A DNA stretch of 64,000 nucleotides from Winogradskyella schleiferi (GCF_013394655.1 NZ_CP053351.1:3316501-3380500); one strand, 5' to 3'; shown: positions 1 through 7,766, counted from the first letter of the stretch. Translations and numbers: made by a program. Notes: a model not told the origin generated them from the sequence alone.

Positions 1-924
1 GACTTGCTTAAAAAGTTACAAGCCTAATTAAAGAAGAGCAAAGCAAAAAACGCAAGCCATAACAGAATTAAGGCATAAGTATGATTTGGAACTATTACTA
101 AAACATACCAATATGGCAAGAAGCAGTTATTATTATCATCGAAAAAGAAATAATCTAGAAGATAAATATAAAGAGATAAAGCAACTAATCAGCAAGGTTT
201 ATCATCGTCATAAAGGCAGGTACGGTTATAGAAGAATAACTCTAGAGATCAATAAGAGAGGTTTTGTGATCAATCACAAGACCATACTCAAGCTAATGGG
301 AGAACTAGGTTTAAAAAGCCGTATAAGAGCTAAAAGATATAAATCTTATAAGGGGCAAATTGGTGAAACGGCACCCAATATATTACAACGTAATTTCAAA
401 ACCATTATGCCCAATCAAAAATGGGCAACTGATATTACTGAATTTAAAGTCTTTAAAGATAAGCTATACCTGTCGCCAATAATTGATCTGTACAATGGAG
501 AAATAATAAGTTATGAACTCTCTGAAAAACCTAATTTTAAACAGGTAGTGTCAATGCTCAAAAAGGCTTTTAAAGAGACTCCTGGCCAGACCGAATTAAT
601 ATTACATTCAGATCAAGGTTGGCAATATCAAATGAAGCAATACCAAAGATTATTACAAGAAAAAGGGATCACCCAAAGTATGTCTCGTAAAGGAAATTGC
701 TTAGACAATGCAGTAATAGAAAATTTCTTTGGAATTATAAAATCTGAATTGTTTTACTTGAATAAATACAAATCCATATCCCAGTTAAAAACTGATATAA
801 AGGAGTATATAGATTATTATAACAGGGACAGGATTAAACTAAATTTAAAAGGAATGAGCCCGATAGAGTATCGAACTCATCATTATCAAAATAAATTATA
901 AATTTGTCTAAGCTTTTGGGTTCA
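1..924 (+). mobile_element. IS3-family insertion sequence, right part (left end outside the window)
   Basis: The element contains the end of orfA, all of orfB and the right terminus. Bases 1-62 resemble an OrfA C-terminus (LLKKLQA, then KEEQSKKRKP in another frame), which implies one base lost near position 24. A run of six A at 45-50 followed by C sits where the OrfA frame passes into the OrfB frame by a -1 slip, the usual IS3 arrangement. The right end is placed at the TTCA of 921-924, because IS3 ends normally finish in CA; this boundary is inferred and may be several bases off. The last 78 bases are repeated exactly at 5461-5538. Confidence 0.85.
86..901 (+). CDS. IS3-family transposase OrfB (DDE integrase core)
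   Basis: This protein catalyses cutting and joining of the IS3 element. The HTH_21-like segment lies at about residues 35-80 and the rve core at about 105-225. The catalytic triad is visible as D116 (WATDITEF), D176 (HSDQGWQ) and E212 (NAVIENFFG). The start at 86 is a TTG. The frame is open upstream to 32 and encodes residues typical of an OrfB N-terminus (ITELRHKYDL), so the natural product is probably an OrfAB fusion made by -1 frameshifting at the A6 run at 45-50. OrfB looks intact; the OrfA tail seems frameshifted near 24, so transposition may be impaired. Confidence 0.93.
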   Translation: MELLLKHTNMARSSYYYHRKRNNLEDKYKEIKQLISKVYHRHKGRYGYRRITLEINKRGFVINHKTILKLMGELGLKSRIRAKRYKSYKGQIGETAPNILQRNFKTIMPNQKWATDITEFKVFKDKLYLSPIIDLYNGEIISYELSEKPNFKQVVSMLKKAFKETPGQTELILHSDQGWQYQMKQYQRLLQEKGITQSMSRKGNCLDNAVIENFFGIIKSELFYLNKYKSISQLKTDIKEYIDYYNRDRIKLNLKGMSPIEYRTHHYQNKL

Positions 925-1003
925 CTCTATTTTCTATTCGGTTTGTATTTGCTAAATTAGTTGCTGAAACACGCAACGAAATCATACACAAACACGTTGC
1001 CAT
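925..1003 (+). repeat. attC-like site R0 (right half only)
   Basis: This is the right half of the cassette-boundary palindrome. The IS3 element has replaced the left half up to the apex. It contains TAAATTAG, an ACGCAAC...CATACAC arm and the box GTTGCCAT (996-1003). That box is the reverse complement of ATGGCAAC at 1824-1831, the other end of the same cassette. Confidence 0.8.
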
Positions 1004-1028
1004 TAATTTAAAAAACATCCATAACTAA

Positions 1029-1484
1029 ATGAAAATCAAAGTTCTGAATTACATATTTTGCGGAATATTCACTCTGAATTTAGCAAGTTGTGGAAATAAA
1101 AACGAATCGAATTCAGACAACGGAATAAGCTCTAAAACAGAATATCAGTCGGACAAAAAAACTGAAACCCAATTGGGATTTGTTTACTCAAACACGAACA
1201 AAAAAGTAGAAATTGTTTTAGAAAATGATGCGGAATTTTTAGTTGTTGGAGAACCGACGAGAGCCAATTTTGAAACGGAAAATATAAATAATCAAAGATT
1301 TATGATTGTTGGACCAGGAATTATGGTAAATCAAGCGGATAAAGATGGTTTCCGATTTACGATTACGCCGATTGAAAATACTCTTGTGGATGGAAAATTA
1401 GAAATACGAGTAACTGAAAGAGTGGAAAATGGAGAGGATTTTACTCATAAATTTTTAATACCTGTTAAATCAAAAGCAAATTAA
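1029..1484 (+). CDS. Cassette lipoprotein of unknown function
   Basis: A 151-residue protein with a lipoprotein signal: a charged start, a hydrophobic stretch and a lipobox ending LASC at about residue 21, followed by an Asn/Ser/Lys-rich linker. The mature part is probably beta-rich. I do not recognise the family. It is the first gene of a two-gene cassette (boxes 996-1003 and 1824-1831) and ends 4 bases before the next gene, so the two are probably cotranscribed. The ATG lies 25 bases after the cassette box, a spacing seen in several other cassettes. Confidence 0.8.
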   Translation: MKIKVLNYIFCGIFTLNLASCGNKNESNSDNGISSKTEYQSDKKTETQLGFVYSNTNKKVEIVLENDAEFLVVGEPTRANFETENINNQRFMIVGPGIMVNQADKDGFRFTITPIENTLVDGKLEIRVTERVENGEDFTHKFLIPVKSKAN

Positions 1485-1488
1485 TTTA

Positions 1489-1815
1489 ATGAATTCGGAC
1501 ACAATCGACATAAAAGCAAAACTAACACTGTATCCAACTGAAAAAGGTGGACGAAAAACTGGAATCAAAACTGATTACCGACCAAATCACGTTTTTGAAT
1601 ACAAAGAAAACTCGTCTGATTTTGTTACGACTTATATTGGACAAATTGAGTTTGAAAAGGAATTGATTTTCCCAAGTGAAACAGAGAATGTAAAAGTCCG
1701 ATTTCTAAAACACCAAAACATTGCTGATTTAATTGAAAAGGGAAGAATTTGGTGGATTCACGAAGGACCTAATAAAATCGGAGAAGCGGAAATAACTGAA
1801 ATATTAACCGATTAA
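1489..1815 (+). CDS. EF-Tu domain III-like small protein
   Basis: A 108-residue protein with no signal peptide. The order of motifs (KAKLTLYPTEKGGRKTGI near residue 10, YRPNHVFEY near 30, ELIFPSETENVKVRFL near 60, GRIWWIHEGPNKIGEAEI near 85) follows the beta-barrel C-terminal domain of elongation factor Tu, where GGR..P....YRPQF, PG..V and F.IREGG..VG.G are conserved. It has no GTPase domain. Function is unknown; it could be an isolated OB-like or EF-Tu-mimic domain. It is the second gene of its cassette and ends 8 bases before the closing box. Confidence 0.7.
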   Translation: MNSDTIDIKAKLTLYPTEKGGRKTGIKTDYRPNHVFEYKENSSDFVTTYIGQIEFEKELIFPSETENVKVRFLKHQNIADLIEKGRIWWIHEGPNKIGEAEITEILTD

Positions 1816-1823
1816 AAAAACTA

Positions 1824-1961
1824 ATGGCAACAACGTGTATAATTAATTGCTTTGGCAAGTGCTTATTTGGAAAATTCCTTCGGAATTTTCTCGCGTTCGT
1901 TTTTGTTTACTAAATTAGTTGCTGAAACACGCAACTAACCATACACAAAACCGTTGTGAGC
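1824..1961 (+). repeat. attC-like site R1
   Basis: Left box ATGGCAAC (1824-1831), left arm GTGTATAATTAATTGC (1835-1850), apex hairpin with arms GAAAATTCC/GGAATTTTC (1870-1890), right arm GCAACTAACCATACAC (1931-1946), right box GTTGTGAGC (1953-1961). Spacers are 19 nt on the left and 40 nt on the right. Arm mismatches are three A.C on this strand, which are T.G on the other. Confidence 0.9.
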
Positions 1962-1964
1962 AAT

Positions 1965-2546
1965 ATGAGAAAAACGTTATCGATATCAATTTTACTTCTG
2001 CTTTTCTCTTGTGCGCAAAGAGAATATAAGACAATTGACTTCGGACAATTTGAAATAACTGTACCTGAAAATTGGAACAAATACGAAGCCAAAGGGATTG
2101 ATAGTTACGTTGGCGGAATAGTAACTGAAACAAACGATACTTTGGACTTTGATTTTGGAATGTATTCTGGCGATTTAAGCAAAAGTGATTTTCCAATGGT
2201 TTATGATTCAATTGGACTTGCTGAACTGACAAAAAAGGAACTTAAATTATTGCCTAAAACTAAACATCTAATTATAGAGGATTTATTTTATGCAGATGTT
2301 GATTTTAAAGAATATTTGCAATACCAATTTGTATATGATTCAATCGACTGTTTTAAAGCTAAAATAATAACACCGAGAAATAAAGGCTATGGCGGAACAG
2401 GAGTTTATATTGACAGTTTAACTGGAACTAAACAGAATTATAACAAAATTAGATTCAATTTCTATGGCTGGTATTTAAATGATAAAGCACAAGCGGAATT
2501 CATAAAGGCTCTGAAAACATTAAAATTTAATAAATACTGTGAATAA
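1965..2546 (+). CDS. Cassette lipoprotein of unknown function
   Basis: About 193 residues, with a short lipoprotein signal ending LLFSC. The mature part begins with TIDFGQFEITVPENWNKYEA, a pattern seen in proteins that sit at the cell surface, but I do not recognise the family. The start at 1965 (ATG) is preferred over an in-frame GTG at 1956 because the GTG lies inside the recombination box. It is the only gene of its cassette; boxes GTTGTGAGC (1953) and GCTCACAAC (2553) are exact reverse complements. Confidence 0.78.
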   Translation: MRKTLSISILLLLFSCAQREYKTIDFGQFEITVPENWNKYEAKGIDSYVGGIVTETNDTLDFDFGMYSGDLSKSDFPMVYDSIGLAELTKKELKLLPKTKHLIIEDLFYADVDFKEYLQYQFVYDSIDCFKAKIITPRNKGYGGTGVYIDSLTGTKQNYNKIRFNFYGWYLNDKAQAEFIKALKTLKFNKYCE

Positions 2547-2552
2547 AATACT

Positions 2553-2685
2553 GCTCACAACACCGGCTATAATTTATTGCTAGGTACTTGCGACTCACGA
2601 ATATTCCTGCGGAATATTCTGTCTGTGATTTTTTGTTATCTTAGTGCCGACCCACGCAACAAACCATAGCCCAACCGTTGGGCGT
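2553..2685 (+). repeat. attC-like site R2 (GGCTAT/ATAGCC variant)
   Basis: Left box GCTCACAAC (2553-2561), left arm GGCTATAATTTATTGC (2565-2580), apex GAATATTCC/GGAATATTC (2599-2619), right arm GCAACAAACCATAGCC (2656-2671), right box GTTGGGCGT (2677-2685). The outer arm differs from R1 (GTGTAT/ATACAC), yet both sides changed together. Spacers are 18 and 36 nt. Confidence 0.92.
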
Positions 2686-2708
2686 AATGTAAAAATCCTC
2701 CTCCGAAT

Positions 2709-3287
2709 ATGACAGAATTACTAACACGAAATATATTAAACCATATTACCCTTTCTAAAAAAGAGTTAGATAACTTTTGTAATTTATTCTATCAAAAAGA
2801 AGTTCAAAAAAAGCACTTTCTTATGCATGAAGGTGAAATTTGCAAGTTTGAAGGTTTTGTTACAAAAGGACTTTTTAGAGTATATCACATAGACAGTAAT
2901 GGCTTTGAACAAGTACTCTATTTTGCACAGGAAAATTGGTGGATAACCGATATCGACAGTTTTACCAATGAGACACCATCACAACTTTATATACAAGCGT
3001 TAGAGGATAGTGAAGTATTGCTCATCTCAAAAAAGGATAAAGAGTTTGCCTATATCAATATCCCTAAGATAGAAAAACTGTTTAGAGTCATGACTCAAAA
3101 AACGCATATTGCTTTACAACGAAGAATCATAGATAATTTAAGTAAAACAGCAGACCAACGTTATATAGACTTTATTGAAAAATATCCTAACCTCTTTCAA
3201 CGATTAACCAACGTGCAGATTGCCGCTTACTTGGGCATAAGCCACGAGTTTTTGAGTAAAATAAGACGAAAAATAGCAAGTAAATAA
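2709..3287 (+). CDS. Crp/Fnr-family transcriptional regulator
   Basis: A 192-residue regulator. A cyclic-nucleotide-binding-like beta-roll covers about residues 10-125 (HEGEICKFEGFVTKGLFRVY, then a conserved EQVLYFAQENWW segment). A short C-terminal helix-turn-helix follows (NVQIAAYLGISHEFLSKIRR, about 167-187). This is the compact Bacteroidota form in which nucleotide-contacting residues are often absent, so the effector is unknown. It is the first of three genes in the largest cassette. The palindrome in the 88-bp gap after it is a plausible binding site and would make it a local regulator. Confidence 0.88.
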   Translation: MTELLTRNILNHITLSKKELDNFCNLFYQKEVQKKHFLMHEGEICKFEGFVTKGLFRVYHIDSNGFEQVLYFAQENWWITDIDSFTNETPSQLYIQALEDSEVLLISKKDKEFAYINIPKIEKLFRVMTQKTHIALQRRIIDNLSKTADQRYIDFIEKYPNLFQRLTNVQIAAYLGISHEFLSKIRRKIASK

Positions 3288-3304
3288 TAGTAGAAAATTC
3301 ATTT

Positions 3305-3350
3305 ATTGAACTTGTTCAATGTTTTGAAGTGGGTAATCATTGCATCTTTG
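3305..3350 (+). promoter_or_regulatory. Palindrome and promoter before the MBL gene
   Basis: ATTGAAC-TT-GTTCAAT (3305-3320) is a palindrome with 7-bp arms and has the geometry of Crp/Fnr sites (TTGAA-N4-TTCAA). It is followed by TTTTGAAG (3322-3329) and CATCTTTG (3343-3350), which fit the Bacteroidota -33 and -7 elements apart from C for T in the first position. The site overlaps the upstream edge of the promoter. Binding by the adjacent Crp/Fnr protein is inferred. Confidence 0.5.
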
Positions 3351-3375
3351 TACCATCATTAAAAACAGGACAAAA

Positions 3376-4266
3376 ATGAAATCGATTATTTCAACAGTAT
3401 TATTCACAATTTTAATTTTATTCAAAATGAACGCACAAGAACAAAGTTTTAAAACAATAGAAACAAGTAAATTTAAACTTCAAGTTTACAACGCATCCGA
3501 AAATAGTTTTGGTGTGGCATCTGTAATTATCTCAGGTAAAAAAGATGCGGTATTAATAGATGCACAATTTACGTTGGCAGATGCCGAAAAAGTAGCACAG
3601 GAAATCAAAAACTCAGGAAAGAACTTAACTACAATATATGTTTCGCATGGCGACCCTGATTTTTATTTCGGATTAGAAGTCTTCAAAAAATATTTCCCAG
3701 AGGTAACAGCCTATGCATCCCCTGCAACAGTAGATCATATTAAGGCAACAGCTCAAAAGAAATTGGAAGTTTGGGGCGAAAAATTAGGCAATAACATCAC
3801 ATCTAACGTTGTCTTACCTCAAGTTCTAAAAGGAAATTCGATTGAGTTAGAAGGCGAAAAACTTAAAATCATTGGATTAGACGAATTCCCAAAAAGAACC
3901 TTTGTATGGATACCATCAATTAAAACAGCTTTAGGCGGAATTAATGTTTTTGGCACAACATTTAATGTGTGGATGGCAGATGCACAAACAACAGAAGTTC
4001 GTAACAACTGGATCTCGATCTTAAATACTATCAGCGAATTAAAACCTGAAATAGTAATCCCTGCACACGCAAATACCAATTCAGATTTCACTATTGATGC
4101 TGTAAACCACACGAAGAATTATATTCAATTTTATGAAGAAGCTTTGAGTAACAATAAAACTTCTGAAGCGTTAATAGCAATGATAAAATCAAAATATCCA
4201 AATTTAACTTTTGAAACAGCCTTAATGTTAGGAGCAAAAGTGAACACAGGAGAAATGAAATGGTAA
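3376..4266 (+). CDS. Secreted MBL-fold metallo-hydrolase
   Basis: About 297 residues with a signal peptide ending near MNAQE (residue 21). The metallo-beta-lactamase fold is shown by VLIDAQF (60-65), the metal loop HGDPDFYFG (H91, D93, D95) and PAHA (H231). The usual HxHxDH loop is changed: two of its histidines are missing, so the metal site is altered. Subfamilies with SHGDPD are annotated as MBL-fold hydrolases without a known substrate. The start at 3376 is preferred to 3340 because it gives a clean signal peptide and lies downstream of the predicted promoter. Confidence 0.85.
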   Translation: MKSIISTVLFTILILFKMNAQEQSFKTIETSKFKLQVYNASENSFGVASVIISGKKDAVLIDAQFTLADAEKVAQEIKNSGKNLTTIYVSHGDPDFYFGLEVFKKYFPEVTAYASPATVDHIKATAQKKLEVWGEKLGNNITSNVVLPQVLKGNSIELEGEKLKIIGLDEFPKRTFVWIPSIKTALGGINVFGTTFNVWMADAQTTEVRNNWISILNTISELKPEIVIPAHANTNSDFTIDAVNHTKNYIQFYEEALSNNKTSEALIAMIKSKYPNLTFETALMLGAKVNTGEMKW

Positions 4267-4336
4267 GAACTATATAATAATCATCAACTTGACAATGCTT
4301 TTAGTATTGTCAAGTTGTTCATTTAAACAAGAAATT

Positions 4337-4726
4337 ATGACAAATCTCGACATAATAAAAAGTACCTATGATGGTGAAACATCAGAAGAAAACGGCAAAA
4401 AATTAGCCAAATATGTAGTTGAAGATATCAGTTGGACAGAAGCTAAAGGCTTTCCATATGCAGGAACTTATTTTGGTTTAGAAAGTGTTACTGAAAATGT
4501 TTTTAAACGCTTAGGTAGCGAGTGGATTGATTATAAATTCTCACCCGAAGATTATATTGCAAATGAAGACAAAGTAGTTGCTTATGGCACCTATTCGGGT
4601 ACATATAAAAAAACGAACAAGTATTTTGAAGCAAGAGTTGCCCATATATGGAAACTGAACAATGGCAAGATTATCAGTTTTGAGCAGTTTGTAGATAGTA
4701 AATCGGTTGACGAAGCAATACGTTAA
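4337..4726 (+). CDS. SnoaL/NTF2-like protein
   Basis: About 130 residues with the SnoaL-like cone fold pattern: an N-terminal helix (LDIIKSTYDG), a WTEAKGFPYAGTYFG turn near residue 35 and a C-terminal strand HIWKLNNGKIISFEQFVDS. Members of this family are small enzymes or binding proteins; the ligand is unknown. The frame is open from a TTG at 4289, and an ATG at 4295 would add a short LVLSSC lipobox-like segment, so a lipoprotein form is possible. The third gene of the Crp/Fnr-MBL cassette; it ends 6 bases before the closing box. Confidence 0.72.
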   Translation: MTNLDIIKSTYDGETSEENGKKLAKYVVEDISWTEAKGFPYAGTYFGLESVTENVFKRLGSEWIDYKFSPEDYIANEDKVVAYGTYSGTYKKTNKYFEARVAHIWKLNNGKIISFEQFVDSKSVDEAIR

Positions 4727-4732
4727 AACACT

Positions 4733-4869
4733 ACGCCCAACACCGTGTATAATTAATTGCTAGGTCACTGCCGACTTACGAAAATTCCGCTGGAATTTTC
4801 TATCTGTGATTTGTTTGCTAACTTAGTTGCTTAACCACGCAACTAACCATACACAAACACGTTGTAAGC
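4733..4869 (+). repeat. attC-like site R3
   Basis: Left box ACGCCCAAC (4733-4741) is the exact complement of the opening box GTTGGGCGT (2677) of the three-gene cassette. Arms GTGTATAATTAATTGC (4745-4760) and GCAACTAACCATACAC (4839-4854) match R1. Apex at 4780-4800; right box GTTGTAAGC (4861-4869). Spacers are 19 and 38 nt. Confidence 0.92.
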
Positions 4870-4910
4870 AAGCTAAAAAAACATCATAACACAAAAGAAA
4901 AATATTTAAA

Positions 4911-5456
4911 ATGAGAAAATTAAAACTTCAAATTCAACTTTCCATTGACGGATTCATTTCTGGACCTAATGGAGAAATGGACTGGATGATTTGGAATTGG
5001 GATGATAAACTAAAAGATTTTGTAACAAAAATAACGGAATCAACTGACACAATTGTTTTGGGGCGAAAACTAGCAGAAGGATTCATTCCACATTGGAAAT
5101 CTAACAAAGATTTGGAAGGTGCTGAAAAAATCAATAATTCAAAGAAAATAGTTTTTACAAAAACACTTGCAAACTCAGAATGGGAAAATACCATTTTGGA
5201 AAAGGGAGATTTGACAGAAAAGATAAGAGAATTAAAATCCTCAACAGGAAATGACATTATAGCTTATGGTGGTGGCGAATTTGTTTCATCATTAATAAAA
5301 TAAAAGTTAATTGACGAATATTATTTTTTCATTAACCCTTCGATATTAGGTAACGGAATGCCAATATTTGAAAAAACTGATTATAAAAGTGAATTGAAAT
5401 TGAAAAATGTTAAAGCTTATGAGTGCGGAATAACAGTCTTAAATTATACGAATTGA
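4911..5456 (+). pseudogene. Dihydrofolate reductase-family (RibD C-terminal-like) protein, nonsense mutation
   Basis: The frame reads as a 181-residue YyaP/YwjB-type member of the DHFR/RibD family: LQIQLSIDGFISGPNGEMDW at the start, IVLGRKLAEGF near 50, and DIIAYGGGEFVSSLIK near 125. A TAA at 5301-5303 interrupts it. The same frame then continues with KLIDEYYFFINPSILGNGMP to a TGA at 5454-5456, which is the normal end of the family. One codon change explains the break, so this is a recent pseudogene. Its closing cassette box is missing because an IS3 fragment begins 4 bases after it. Confidence 0.82.
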
Positions 5457-5460
5457 AAAA

Positions 5461-5528
5461 AGCCCGATAGAGTATCGAACTCATCATTATCAAAATAAAT
5501 TATAAATTTGTCTAAGCTTTTGGGTTCA
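5461..5528 (+). mobile_element. IS3 right-end remnant
   Basis: Bases 5461-5538 are identical to 857-934: the last codons of the OrfB gene, its stop and the right terminus. No other part of the element is present. It joins the right half of a cassette site at the same place as the copy near position 924, so either the element targets the apex or the two copies arose by duplication and deletion. Confidence 0.85.
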
Positions 5529-5609
5529 CTCTATTTTCTATTTGGTTTGTATTTGCTAAATTAGGTGTTTAAAACACGCAACTAATCTTACACAAACACG
5601 TTGTACAAC
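5529..5609 (+). repeat. attC-like site R4 (right half only)
   Basis: The right half only, following the IS3 remnant. It holds TAAATTAG, the arm ACGCAACTAATCTTACAC and the palindromic box GTTGTACAAC (5600-5609), which is repeated at the other end of the cassette at 6266-6275. Confidence 0.82.
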
Positions 5610-5621
5610 ATTTACCAAAAA

Positions 5622-6260
5622 ATGAAATTAGGAAGTTTAATCATATTATTTTTAGTTTGTTTGAGTTGTAAAAACGAGAATGAAAACAAATCAAATTCAA
5701 CGAATTCAGAAAGGTTTGAATTAGTTCCAGAACCTGATAAAGATGAAAGAGAAAAATATGAGAAAAAACTGAATCTGACCTCTTTTCTTGAAAACCCGAT
5801 TGACCTACAAGAATTTAAAAATAAAACGAAAAGAGATGTCACAACGACTGTTACCAACGGTATGGAATATCACTTTCACCCGAACATAAATGATTCTATT
5901 TTTTATAGTTATAATTTCATCTCTACAGTAAATAGAGAATTAGAAATTAATGAAATAGTTGTCTTTAAGCACGGAAAAAACCAACACAACTATGAAGATA
6001 AAACTGAAATATTGATTGAATTAAAGATTAACAATAAGGATTCTGATTTGGGAAAAGCTAATTTAATCGGACTTTCAAAAACGGAATTGGAATCGGAATA
6101 TGGAAATGATTATCTGACTTTCGACAATGGAATTGCTTACTCGAATAAAAATAAAGTTCTGATAATTAAACTTGACGACTCAAAAGTAAAGTCTTTTAGA
6201 TATATAAAATTAAGCACCGAAAAAATCGACAAAGAATTAATCGGACAAATAACGAAATAA
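5622..6260 (+). CDS. Cassette lipoprotein of unknown function
   Basis: About 212 residues. A signal peptide with lipobox CLSCK (Cys near residue 16) is followed by an Asn/Glu/Lys-rich linker and a domain I do not recognise. The start at 5622 is an ATG; the frame extends upstream only into the recombination box. It is a single-gene cassette. The gene ends 5 bases before the closing box. Confidence 0.8.
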   Translation: MKLGSLIILFLVCLSCKNENENKSNSTNSERFELVPEPDKDEREKYEKKLNLTSFLENPIDLQEFKNKTKRDVTTTVTNGMEYHFHPNINDSIFYSYNFISTVNRELEINEIVVFKHGKNQHNYEDKTEILIELKINNKDSDLGKANLIGLSKTELESEYGNDYLTFDNGIAYSNKNKVLIIKLDDSKVKSFRYIKLSTEKIDKELIGQITK

Positions 6261-6265
6261 AAAAC

Positions 6266-6402
6266 GTTGTACAACACCGTGTATAAGCTATGGCTTGTCC
6301 TCGCTCATCTGGAAAATCCTGCGGATTTTCCTCTAGCAAGTATCGGTTTGGAATGTTCCGTAACGAACCCACGCCACAGCTCATACACAAAACGTTAGCA
6401 GC
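6266..6402 (+). repeat. attC-like site R5 (covarying arm subtype)
   Basis: Left box GTTGTACAAC (6266), left arm GTGTATAAGCTATGGC, apex AAAATCCTGCGGATTTT, right arm GCCACAGCTCATACAC, right box GTTAGCAGC (6394-6402). Compared with R1 the inner arm changed at several positions on both sides in a matched way. Mismatches are again A.C on this strand. Confidence 0.9.
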
Positions 6403-6427
6403 CATATAATAAAAAACGTTATAAAAA

Positions 6428-7282
6428 ATGAAAGAAATAGTATTAAACGACGGAAATAAGTTACCAATTATAGGTTTTGGAACATACAAATCTACCGAGG
6501 AAGAAGGTATTCAATCTATAAAAAATGCTTTAAATCTAGGTTACAGAATGTTTGATACAGCCGCCAAATATGATAATGAAAAAGAAGTTGGAAAAGCAAT
6601 AAATGAAAGTGGAATCGATAGAAGAGAAATTATCGTAACCACAAAATTATGGCGTGAAAATTTAGGTTATGAAGAAGCTAAAAAAGCTTTTGACAAATCA
6701 CTTAAAAAACTTGGATTGGATTACATTGACTTGTATTTAATCCATTGGCCTGCGAATGCAAAAAACTATAAAGATTGGCAAAAAGCAAATGCAGATAGTT
6801 GGCGTGCAATGGAGGAACTTCAAGCGGAAGGGAAAATAAAGTCCATTGGAGTAAGTAATTTTTGGCAAGAACATTTAGAGGCACTTTTTCAAACTGCAAA
6901 CGTAATCCCTGCTATCAATCAGATTGAATTTCACCCTGGTTATTGGCAATCAGAATTGACGGAATTTTGTAAAAAAAATAATATTGTAGTTGAATCTTGG
7001 TCACCTTTGGCAAGAGGAAAAGTGTTTGGAAATGAAATAATCCAAACTATCGCTAAACAACACAATAAATCTATAGCTCAAATCTGTTTGAGATGGATAA
7101 CTCAACACGAAACCATCGTTATTCCGAAATCAAATACACCAAAAAGAATTGAGGAAAATATTAATATTTTTGACTTTAAATTATCAAAGGAGGAAATGAA
7201 GCAAATAAATGAACTTCCAGAAATGGGGTTTAGCGGAGAATTGCCTAACATTTGGCCAGATGTATTAAATGTTAAAAACTAA
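6428..7282 (+). CDS. Aldo/keto reductase
   Basis: A 284-residue cytosolic NADPH-dependent oxidoreductase of the AKR superfamily. The catalytic tetrad is complete: D43 (MFDTAAKYDN), Y48, K73 (VTTKLW) and H106 (YLIHWP). The C-terminal IPKSNTPKRIEEN segment contacts the cofactor in this family, and the length is that of the AKR5-like group. The substrate cannot be read from sequence. It is the only clearly enzymatic single-gene cassette in the array and looks intact. It ends 8 bases before the closing box. Confidence 0.93.
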   Translation: MKEIVLNDGNKLPIIGFGTYKSTEEEGIQSIKNALNLGYRMFDTAAKYDNEKEVGKAINESGIDRREIIVTTKLWRENLGYEEAKKAFDKSLKKLGLDYIDLYLIHWPANAKNYKDWQKANADSWRAMEELQAEGKIKSIGVSNFWQEHLEALFQTANVIPAINQIEFHPGYWQSELTEFCKKNNIVVESWSPLARGKVFGNEIIQTIAKQHNKSIAQICLRWITQHETIVIPKSNTPKRIEENINIFDFKLSKEEMKQINELPEMGFSGELPNIWPDVLNVKN

Positions 7283-7289
7283 AAATACG

Positions 7290-7425
7290 GATGCTAACAC
7301 CATGTATAAACCATTGCTGGAGTCTGTGCCCATCTGGAAAATTCCTGCGGAATTTTCACGTAGATTTGTCCTTGGAATGGTTCGGGCAATCACACGCAAC
7401 GGTCCATACACCAAACGTTACCAAA
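7290..7425 (+). repeat. attC-like site R6
   Basis: Left box GATGCTAAC (7290-7298), left arm ATGTATAAACCATTGC, apex GAAAATTCCTGCGGAATTTTC, right arm GCAACGGTCCATACAC, right box GTTACCAAA (7417-7425). The ACC/GGT change in the arms is compensated. A 64-codon frame runs across this site but is not a gene. Confidence 0.9.
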
Positions 7426-7766
7426 AACAACTCGGAAATTCGTATTCCAAAACAAACGGATAACTAAACATTGAATATTTCCGGATTTTCTCACTCAACT
7501 CTGAATTAAATAAATCGGAATTTCTTCTTACTCAAACTCTGAATTTTTAATAACTCAAACTCGGATTATCACTCAAACGGAATTTAGTATATTTGCGGAA
7601 TTTACCACTCAAACTCTGAATAGCATTACAGCGAAAAAAAGTTTGGTTTTTTTTCACGATTTTTTTTGAATTTTAAGAAAGATAAATCGTAAAAACTATA
7701 CTGAACTTCTCAAATTTTTAATAACGGATTTTTTACTCAAACTTCCTACTCAACTCTGTCGTTGCA
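7426..7766 (+). other. ORF-less cassette with repeated ACTCAAACTCTGAAT words
   Basis: Cassette boxes GTTACCAAA (7417) and TTTGGTAAC (7767) are exact complements, so this is a complete cassette, yet I find no plausible reading frame. It holds about six variants of ACTCAAACTCTGAAT (near 7489, 7529, 7552, 7571, 7609 and 7735). TATATTTG (7588-7595) matches the Bacteroidota -7 element perfectly. Downstream, GAAAAAAA and TTTTTTTC could form a hairpin followed by T-rich sequence. A small non-coding transcript is possible; a decayed gene is the alternative. Confidence 0.6.

Noticed and set aside
1824..1961. Reading the palindromes as transcription terminators only
   Set aside because: They are far longer than terminators, lack a T-run after the stem, vary in a covarying manner and have cassette-specific boxes.
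7269..7463. 64-codon frame after the aldo/keto reductase
   Set aside because: It runs across site R6 and consists of recombination-site sequence; similar frames occur by chance in other sites.
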